A stretch of DNA of 64,000 nucleotides from Paenibacillus guangzhouensis (lineage in GTDB: Bacteria; Bacillota; Bacilli; Paenibacillales; Paenibacillaceae), in NCBI RefSeq assembly GCF_009363075.1, contig NZ_CP045293.1:248001-312000 (forward strand). The letters run 5' to 3'. This document shows, one piece after another, positions 58,703 through 64,000 of this stretch. Under the pieces are notes generated by a model that saw nothing but the letters and a program-made list of their open reading frames with translations, was not told where the DNA came from and ran no database searches. A program made the position numbers and the translations under genes. The first letter of the stretch is position 1. The number at the start of each line of letters is the position of its first letter.

Positions 58703-58912
58703 ATGAATAAGAAGCTTACTAGTCCAAATGATATCCCTAGCGGATTATCGCAACCGGCACTACGTGCCCTTGCCCATGCCGGGTTAACGAATTTAGAACA
58801 GATCTCCAAGCTAACTTTGCAAGAATTTAAGAACTTGCATGGGATTGGACCTACGGCGGTGAAGCCGATTGTAGAAGCTATGGAAGCGAAAGGTCTCTTT
58901 TTCTCGAAGTAG
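58703..58912 (+). CDS. Small helix-hairpin-helix protein, RpoA-CTD-like
   Basis: A 69-residue protein: GLSQPALRALAHAGLTNLEQ, then ISKLTLQEFKNLHGIGPTAV and KPIVEAMEAKGLFF. The two helical hairpins match the C-terminal domain of the RNA polymerase alpha subunit, which contacts DNA and activators, but stand alone here. It might bind DNA or a polymerase partner. GGAGG lies before the ATG. It is between the Nudix and GNAT genes. Confidence 0.78.
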   Translation: MNKKLTSPNDIPSGLSQPALRALAHAGLTNLEQISKLTLQEFKNLHGIGPTAVKPIVEAMEAKGLFFSK

Positions 58913-58933
58913 TCTGTGAAGGAGTATAGGTTG

Positions 58934-59533
58934 ATGGATCAGATAAAGCCAATCATTAATTTCTCTGGGCCTAAGGTTAGTTTAGGTCCTCTAAGTCGTG
59001 AATATGTTCACCTCTATTATCAGTGGAATAACAACTTTATCATTAACCGGACGACAGCCAGCATGCGACCCGTTACGTATGAGGAGCAATACGAGGCATT
59101 TGAACAATATAGCAAAAATAATAATTTTATATTCTTTACGATATTTGATCGTGCGACACTGGTGCCCATTGGCCTGACGTATCTATCTAGCATAGCTGAC
59201 CGTAATGCGGAATATAGCGTTGTGATTGGCGAAGCCGACTTCCATGGCAAAGGCTACGGCACAGAAGTCACGCAGCTCATGCTAGAGTATGCCTTCAAAA
59301 TTCTCGGTTTACATAATGTCATGTTGACCGTCTATGCCTATAATTCAGCAGGAATACGAGCATATGAAAAGGCAGGGTTTCGTGAATATGGGAGACGGCG
59401 AGAAGTGAAATTCTATCAAGGCAGACTGTGGGATCAGGTTCTAATGGACTGCCTATCAACAGAGTATACCGATCGTCTCGTTGCAGAGTTCCATGATGAT
59501 GATGAAGACCGGACACCAGGAGGGCAACTATGA
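58934..59533 (+). CDS. GNAT acetyltransferase
   Basis: A 199-residue RimJ/RimL-like acetyltransferase: GPKVSLGPLSREYVHLYYQW, VVIGEADFHGKGYGTEVTQL (acetyl-CoA loop) near residue 98, and YAYNSAGIRAYEKAGFREYG, then GRRREVKFYQGRLWDQVLMD. AAGGAG supports the ATG at 58934. It overlaps the cupin gene by four bases (ATGA), so the two are translated together. The acceptor is unknown. Confidence 0.86.
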   Translation: MDQIKPIINFSGPKVSLGPLSREYVHLYYQWNNNFIINRTTASMRPVTYEEQYEAFEQYSKNNNFIFFTIFDRATLVPIGLTYLSSIADRNAEYSVVIGEADFHGKGYGTEVTQLMLEYAFKILGLHNVMLTVYAYNSAGIRAYEKAGFREYGRRREVKFYQGRLWDQVLMDCLSTEYTDRLVAEFHDDDEDRTPGGQL

Positions 59534-59733
59534 AAATAAGCAAAACGAACGCAGATCACTACCTGGTGAATGGAGAATTATTTCAATTAGATCCGCAAGA
59601 GGGGATTGAGGTTCCGCCGCATATCCCGCATCAAATTTTCAATCGATCCAATGCAGATATGGAGTTTCTTGTCATTTCGCAACCGACAAGCGCGGGGGAT
59701 CGGGTCGTTGTTGAAGGAAGTTCTGAGTACTAG
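59530..59733 (+). CDS. N-terminally shortened cupin
   Basis: A 67-residue protein covering only the second half of a cupin barrel: GELFQLDPQEGIEVPPHIPH, QIFNRSNADMEFLVISQPTS and GDRVVVEG. The usual first motif with two metal His is absent, as normal members have about 110 residues. It is coupled to the GNAT gene by a four-base overlap. It may be a truncated relic, or a half-barrel that works as a dimer; I favour a relic. Confidence 0.65.
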   Translation: MKISKTNADHYLVNGELFQLDPQEGIEVPPHIPHQIFNRSNADMEFLVISQPTSAGDRVVVEGSSEY

Positions 59734-59838
59734 TACATACAAATATTCGTTGCATTTCTGAAACCCATATTATAATATATGGAAAATCCAGGGTACTTAT
59801 CGACGCTGGGCGTATACGATCCTAAGGAGGAGAGCCGA

Positions 59839-60555
59839 ATGACATCCTTCGAGTTGGACAATCAAATGCGGAGCATGAACTTGTTAGAGACAGCATGGCG
59901 AGCCTATACTCAGAATTTCTGGAAAATATTGATCATCATCCTGATTGTTGCTGTGCCTGTTGAGGCGCTAATCTTTGTGATCGAAGCCCCTATACCAGAA
60001 AATGCCTACGGCCCTCTGATTCTAATCAATTTATTATCAAGTGCAATCCTAACGATCATCCCGGCAGCAATCATTAGTATGATATTCCTGAAGATCGAAC
60101 ATGGCGAAGAGATTGGGATCGGAGCAGCATTTCGCAGAGGACGTAAATATTGGTTCAAGCTTATGCTCTATATGATCATTGTGAGAATCATGACAAGTAT
60201 AGGCTTACTGTTGCTTATTATTCCTGGGATCGTCATTGGGACACGCATGCTCTTCGTTCAGTATGTCATCATGCTGGAGGGAACTTACGGCAACAATCCG
60301 ATCGGGCGAAGCAACGACATGGTTAAGGGAAGGACTGGGCAATTTTTCCTTATCGCGGCAGGCATTGGACTTGCTCAAATGGGATGTAATTATCTGTTCC
60401 AAACATATGTCCATCTTGACTCATGGCTGCTGAATTTAGTGACTGGCATGCTCTCGGAGCTCTTCTTCGAGTTTATGACGGTGTTATTTTTCATTGCTTA
60501 TCTCTATATTCGAAAATACGAAAATCCTGAGCGAATCATTACATTTGATGAATAG
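59839..60555 (+). CDS. Multi-span membrane protein, unknown function
   Basis: A 238-residue protein with about six membrane helices, including LIIILIVAVPVEALIFVIEA near residue 32 and LLLLIIPGIVIGTRMLFVQY near 125. A GRSNDMVKGRTGQFFLIAAG loop resembles DUF975-like or glycerophosphodiester-phosphodiesterase-linked membrane domains. TAAGGAGGAG lies before the ATG at 59839, so the longer frame from 59779 is not used. No specific role can be assigned. Confidence 0.65.
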   Translation: MTSFELDNQMRSMNLLETAWRAYTQNFWKILIIILIVAVPVEALIFVIEAPIPENAYGPLILINLLSSAILTIIPAAIISMIFLKIEHGEEIGIGAAFRRGRKYWFKLMLYMIIVRIMTSIGLLLLIIPGIVIGTRMLFVQYVIMLEGTYGNNPIGRSNDMVKGRTGQFFLIAAGIGLAQMGCNYLFQTYVHLDSWLLNLVTGMLSELFFEFMTVLFFIAYLYIRKYENPERIITFDE

Positions 60556-60590
60556 AACAAGTAAACAAGTAACTTCAAAGGGGGTGGCAC

Positions 60591-61238
60591 ATGCCCAGGA
60601 GGAAAGAACATATTATCGAACTCGCCGAGCAATTCGCCCGAGAGTTCTTGACGTCGGATCCGAGTGGACATGATTGGTGGCATGTTCATCGCGTTCGCAG
60701 CTTAGCGCTTGAGATCGCGGAGCGCGAGCATGCGGATGCCTACATCTGTGAGTTGGCAGCGCTGCTGCACGATGTGGCGGATGTGAAGCTGAATGCATCG
60801 AAGCAGGAGGGCTTGGATCGTGTACGAATTTGGCTGGAGGATGTAGAAGAAGACCCAGCTGTTATTTCGCACGTCATGGATATTATTGCGAACATGTCTT
60901 ACAACGAAGGGCGTAATGCACCACTAACCACAATTGAAGGTCAAGTCGTGCAGGATGCAGATCGTCTTGATGCGATCGGCGCGGTAGGCATCGCTAGGAC
61001 CTTTGCTTACGCGGGGTCGCGAGGACATCTCATGCATGAGCCGGGGGACCAGCGAACGAACACGAAGACAGCGATCGCCCATTTTTACGAGAAATTGTTG
61101 AAGTTACAAGGATTAATGAATACGGATTATGCCAGAACATTGGCAGCTGCAAGACATCAGTTCATGGAGACGTTCTTGCAGCAATTCCATGCGGAGTGGC
61201 CAGAAGTTAAGGAGGTATACAGGACAGATGATTCCTGA
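60591..61238 (+). CDS. HD-domain phosphohydrolase (YedJ/YpgQ type)
   Basis: A 215-residue HD hydrolase. SGHDWWHVHRVRSLALEIAE near residue 26 and LAALLHDVADVKLN near residue 62 give the His and HD metal ligands. VVQDADRLDAIGAVGIARTF near residue 122 gives the last Asp. Related YpgQ-type enzymes hydrolyse nucleoside triphosphates. AAAGGGGGTG lies before the ATG. Its end overlaps the following kinase-like gene by 11 bases. Confidence 0.88.
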   Translation: MPRRKEHIIELAEQFAREFLTSDPSGHDWWHVHRVRSLALEIAEREHADAYICELAALLHDVADVKLNASKQEGLDRVRIWLEDVEEDPAVISHVMDIIANMSYNEGRNAPLTTIEGQVVQDADRLDAIGAVGIARTFAYAGSRGHLMHEPGDQRTNTKTAIAHFYEKLLKLQGLMNTDYARTLAAARHQFMETFLQQFHAEWPEVKEVYRTDDS

Positions 61239-62235
61239 GATTAGTGCATTATATACAGATCAGATATTACATGAAGCAGCCCGCCGATATGGTGCGAGAC
61301 CGGAAGAGGTTCGGTCGCTTGGCGGGTTCGAGAGTTTTGTCTACGAATTTACGAAGAACGGCGTGGACTATGTTCTCAAAATCACACATACGATACGTCG
61401 GAGCGTGAACTACATTCGCGGGGAGATCGAATGGGTGAACTTTTTGGACGATCAAGGAATCAAAGGCAGCCGCGTCGTTCCATCCGAGCAAGGCCTTCTC
61501 ATTGAAGAGATTGAAGCAGAGGAAGGCGCCTTTCTCGCGATTGCCTACGTCAAGGCACGCGGATCCGCCATCACGGCAGAGGTGTGGGATGAGCCGTTAT
61601 TCGAGCAATGGGGCGCGATGCTCGGTCGAATGCACCGGCATACGAAGGCGTATGAAGTCAGTTCTCCGTTGATTAAGCGTCAGGCGTGGGATGAGGAGGA
61701 ACAACTGCGCGCAGACAAATATTTGCCGGCAGACGATCCGGTCATTGCCATTGTAGAAGAACGGCTGAATCATCTGCGTTCGCTACCCGTCACGCGAGAT
61801 ACGTACGGACTGCTGCATACCGATTTGCACCAGAAAAATTTCTTCCTCGAGAATGGCGACATATATCCTTTTGATTTTGACGATTGCGGTTATACGTATT
61901 TCGTCAATGATATCGGTATTACATTGTATTATGCGATGCGATATGCGCCTAGGAAGTATGATGACGTAACCACATATGCACGCAGGTTTTTCCGTACTTT
62001 TATGAAGGGATATCTCCGAGAAAATACAATCACGGCCCTGGAGATCGCGTACATTCAAGATTTTATCAAGCTGCGCCATCTGCTGCTGTATATCGTATTC
62101 AATCAAGTCGGCATCCTCTCGAGGGAAACGGAGGAACAGCAGCAGAAATTGCTGCAGCATCAACGCGAAGTTATCTCCGAGGAGCCGCTGGTACCGCTTG
62201 ATTTCGTTGCGGAGTTCCGTTCTATGCAGGTGTAA
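61228..62235 (+). CDS. Aminoglycoside-phosphotransferase-fold protein
   Basis: A 335-residue kinase-like protein: SLGGFESFVYEFTKNGVDYV, then LKITHTIRRS (nucleotide Lys), TYGLLHTDLHQKNFFLENGD near residue 195 (catalytic HxDLHxxN) and IYPFDFDDCGYTYFVNDIG (metal Asp). Relatives phosphorylate antibiotics, homoserine or proteins. AAGGAGG (61209-61215) precedes the ATG at 61228. It is coupled to the HD gene by an 11-base overlap. The substrate is unknown. Confidence 0.85.
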   Translation: MIPEISALYTDQILHEAARRYGARPEEVRSLGGFESFVYEFTKNGVDYVLKITHTIRRSVNYIRGEIEWVNFLDDQGIKGSRVVPSEQGLLIEEIEAEEGAFLAIAYVKARGSAITAEVWDEPLFEQWGAMLGRMHRHTKAYEVSSPLIKRQAWDEEEQLRADKYLPADDPVIAIVEERLNHLRSLPVTRDTYGLLHTDLHQKNFFLENGDIYPFDFDDCGYTYFVNDIGITLYYAMRYAPRKYDDVTTYARRFFRTFMKGYLRENTITALEIAYIQDFIKLRHLLLYIVFNQVGILSRETEEQQQKLLQHQREVISEEPLVPLDFVAEFRSMQV

Positions 62236-62293
62236 ACATAGTGCAGCGCAGCCGCTACGCTAGAAATATAATAATACGATGGGGGTATGGGCT

Positions 62294-62773
62294 ATGGAGC
62301 ATTACGTATTCAATCAATTGCGTTTCGTCCGTCAGACGTTGTTAACAGTTGTGGATGGGGTTACCGAAGAAACGGCTCACCGTGTTCCAGACGGATTCCG
62401 GAATACGATCCATTGGAATCTAGGACATATTTATGTCGTATTCGAACGGTTTGCATTCCAATTCATTGGACTGCCGATGCAGCTTCCAGAAGGATTCAAA
62501 GAGCAGTTCGAGAATGGCACGTCCCCACTCACTCGGCCGGAATCGGTAAGTGTCCCGAGTCTTGAGGAATTGAAGAGCCTATTGGCACAGCAGAACGATC
62601 GGGTGCAAGCAGCACTAGAGCATCGTCTGCAGGAGCCGATCGATCCGCCCTATACAACGTCGGCAGGGATGTTGCTCGGATCGCCAGAGCAATTTCTAAC
62701 TTTTAATCTATATCATGAAGGCATGCATCTGAATGCGATCAAACAATACAAGGCTATATTATCTCGGGTCTAG
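62294..62773 (+). CDS. DinB family protein
   Basis: A 159-residue DinB-fold protein: FNQLRFVRQTLLTVVDGVTE, TIHWNLGHIYVVFERFAFQF with the first metal His near residue 42, and LYHEGMHLNAIKQYK at the end with two His. It is the third DinB protein of the window and differs clearly from the others. ATG at 62294 follows a G-rich site; the earlier ATG at 62279 is less likely. The phosphatase gene starts just after its stop. Confidence 0.84.
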   Translation: MEHYVFNQLRFVRQTLLTVVDGVTEETAHRVPDGFRNTIHWNLGHIYVVFERFAFQFIGLPMQLPEGFKEQFENGTSPLTRPESVSVPSLEELKSLLAQQNDRVQAALEHRLQEPIDPPYTTSAGMLLGSPEQFLTFNLYHEGMHLNAIKQYKAILSRV

Positions 62774-62782
62774 GTGAACGCC

Positions 62783-63349
62783 ATGCGAACAAATATTTAC
62801 TTGGTGAGGCACGCGGAATCGCCTTTTCGATACGGTGAAGAGCGAGAACGAGGGATTTCCGAAGCAGGGGCTCAGGCAGCAAAGCGGGTGGCAGACCTCC
62901 TACGGATGGAAGGCATTGACGTCGTGGTCACCAGTCCTTACGCAAGGGCGCTTCTCACGGTTCAGCCGTTGGCAGAACAGCTCAAGCTGCCGATTCACTC
63001 ATATGAAGGCTTGCATGAACGTTTCGTCGAAGGGGATCATCAGGTGTCTTGGGAAGCGAAAAAACAGGCGGTCAAGAAGTCTTTCGAGGATCCGGACTAT
63101 GCGATGGATGGCGGGGAGTCGACGAGGGAGGCGCAGCAGCGAGTTATTCCGATCCTAATGGATCTCCTCGATACATACCACGGCAAACGGATCGTGATCG
63201 GTACGCATGGCAATATCATGACGGTCATGATGAATTATTATGATCAGAGCTATGGGTATGATTTCTGGGAACAGACGACGATGCCGGATATATATCGGAT
63301 GACTTTCGAAGGAAATCAGCTTCTGCAAATCGTACGATTATGGAATTGA
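62783..63349 (+). CDS. Histidine phosphatase (phosphoglycerate-mutase-like)
   Basis: A 188-residue phosphatase: IYLVRHAESPFRYGEERERG holds the catalytic RHxE and His near residue 9. VVTSPYARALLTVQPLAE and YEGLHERFVEGD give the further catalytic residues, and VIGTHGNIMTVMMNYY the second His. It acts on a small phosphoester or alarmone-type substrate. AGGTGA (62772-62777) supports the ATG at 62783. A terminator follows. Confidence 0.87.
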   Translation: MRTNIYLVRHAESPFRYGEERERGISEAGAQAAKRVADLLRMEGIDVVVTSPYARALLTVQPLAEQLKLPIHSYEGLHERFVEGDHQVSWEAKKQAVKKSFEDPDYAMDGGESTREAQQRVIPILMDLLDTYHGKRIVIGTHGNIMTVMMNYYDQSYGYDFWEQTTMPDIYRMTFEGNQLLQIVRLWN

Positions 63350-63363
63350 AGCGATACAATTAA

Positions 63364-63409
63364 ACAAGACCTCTCCAGCGGATCATTGAATCCATAGGGG
63401 AGGTCTTGT
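63364..63409. terminator. Bidirectional terminator between convergent genes
   Basis: ACAAGACCTCTCC (63364-63376) pairs with GGGGAGGTCTTGT (63397-63409), ending the plus-strand phosphatase gene and the minus-strand ABC transporter gene. Confidence 0.85.
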
Positions 63410-63416
63410 CATGTTA

Positions 63417-64000
63417 TTACGTATAACTGCTGCTCAAGAATGTACGTGTGCGTTCGGATTGCGGGTTCGTGAACAACTGCTCTGGTGTGCCTTGTTCGAT
63501 GATGTCCCCGCCGTCCATGAACAAGACGCGATCCGCAACTTCTCGTGCGAAGCCCATTTCATGCGTGACGACGATCATCGTCATTCGCTCTTCTGCAAGC
63601 TGCTTCATGACTTGCAGCACCTCGCCTGTCAATTCCGGGTCCAAGGCGGAGGTCGGCTCGTCGAAGAGCAGAATGTCCGGGTTCATCATCAGTGCTCGGG
63701 CGATTGCGACACGCTGCTTCTGCCCGCCGGAGAGCTGTGACGGGTAGGCGTTCGCGCGGTCCGAGAGACCGACCTTGGCGAGGAGCGCCGTGCTTCTGCG
63801 GCGCACGTCTGCTGTCGACTCGCGCTTAACCTGTAGCGGAGCAAGCTCGAGATTCTGCGTTACCGTCATATGCGGGAACAGGTTAAAATGCTGAAACACC
63901 ATCCCCATCCGGGAAGTGATGTCGCGGATTTCTTGCGCCTTCACATACGCTCCTTGCTGGACAAGCGGCTTGCCTCCGATTCGTATGCTTCCGCCTTGCA
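63417..64000 (-). CDS. Amino acid ABC transporter ATP-binding protein, 5' end outside
   Basis: Visible residues run from the window edge ([12 protein letters not shown]) to the stop at 63417, about 194 residues of a polar-amino-acid (GlnQ-type) ATPase of about 245. [20 protein letters not shown] is the Q-loop with the family's [24 protein letters not shown] the signature, [15 protein letters not shown] the Walker B, and [16 protein letters not shown] the H-loop. The Walker A lies beyond the window. It energises import of an amino acid together with permease and binding-protein genes expected upstream on the minus strand. Confidence 0.93.
   Translation of the reverse strand, partial: QGGSIRIGGKPLVQQGAYVKAQEIRDITSRMGMVFQHFNLFPHMTVTQNLELAPLQVKRESTADVRRRSTALLAKVGLSDRANAYPSQLSGGQKQRVAIARALMMNPDILLFDEPTSALDPELTGEVLQVMKQLAEERMTMIVVTHEMGFAREVADRVLFMDGGDIIEQGTPEQLFTNPQSERTRTFLSSSYT

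Overview
The window reads as a chromosomal segment of an endospore-forming Bacillota, most likely Paenibacillus or a close relative. Support comes from strong AGGAGG-type ribosome sites with frequent TTG and GTG starts, spore-coat genes (CotSA and CotS families), Spo0M, a germinant-receptor remnant, AraC regulators beside sugar-enzyme operons, and very many small GNAT, Nudix, DinB, VOC and phosphotransferase-fold genes. The genus is inferred from gene content only. No tRNA, rRNA, intact insertion sequence or CRISPR array was seen.

1-23.5 kb is ordinary metabolic chromosome. It holds two carbohydrate modules, each with an AraC regulator transcribed divergently from its enzymes: 2.2-6.0 kb (two TIM-barrel sugar isomerases around a Gfo/Idh/MocA dehydrogenase) and 16.2-20.2 kb (a Gfo/Idh/MocA dehydrogenase plus a DUF4091/GH123-like protein). 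A GH43 glycosidase follows. Between them lie an M24 peptidase, a SIS protein, a VOC protein, a GntP-like permease with a small partner, a queuosine pair (YhhQ transporter and QueF) under a preQ1-I riboswitch, and lutABC with its regulator lutR for L-lactate oxidation. A 51-bp-period array of palindromes fills the gap after the SIS gene.

23.6-29.1 kb is clearly AT-rich and looks acquired. It contains unfamiliar proteins, broken genes, a complete type I toxin-antitoxin candidate (a 31-residue Hol-Tox-like toxin with a convergent antisense RNA) and several imperfect-palindrome sites. Their architecture resembles integron attC sites, and they fall between the genes.

28.3-37.8 kb and 46.5-63.4 kb are long runs of almost exclusively plus-strand, mostly monocistronic small enzymes: GNAT, Nudix, DinB, VOC (including FosB), methyltransferases, HD proteins, phosphotransferases and a putative immunity protein. 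Fragments of the same families are scattered among them, as expected of a fast-turnover accessory gene store.

37.9-46.4 kb is a sporulation block: spo0M, an acidic-tail repeat protein, cotSA and a CotS-family gene on the minus strand. Divergent from them is a YtdA-YtcA-YtcB-like operon for sugar-nucleotide synthesis. SigmaK-like promoter boxes lie in the shared intergenic region, consistent with spore-crust polysaccharide assembly. The window ends inside an amino-acid ABC transporter ATPase gene on the minus strand.
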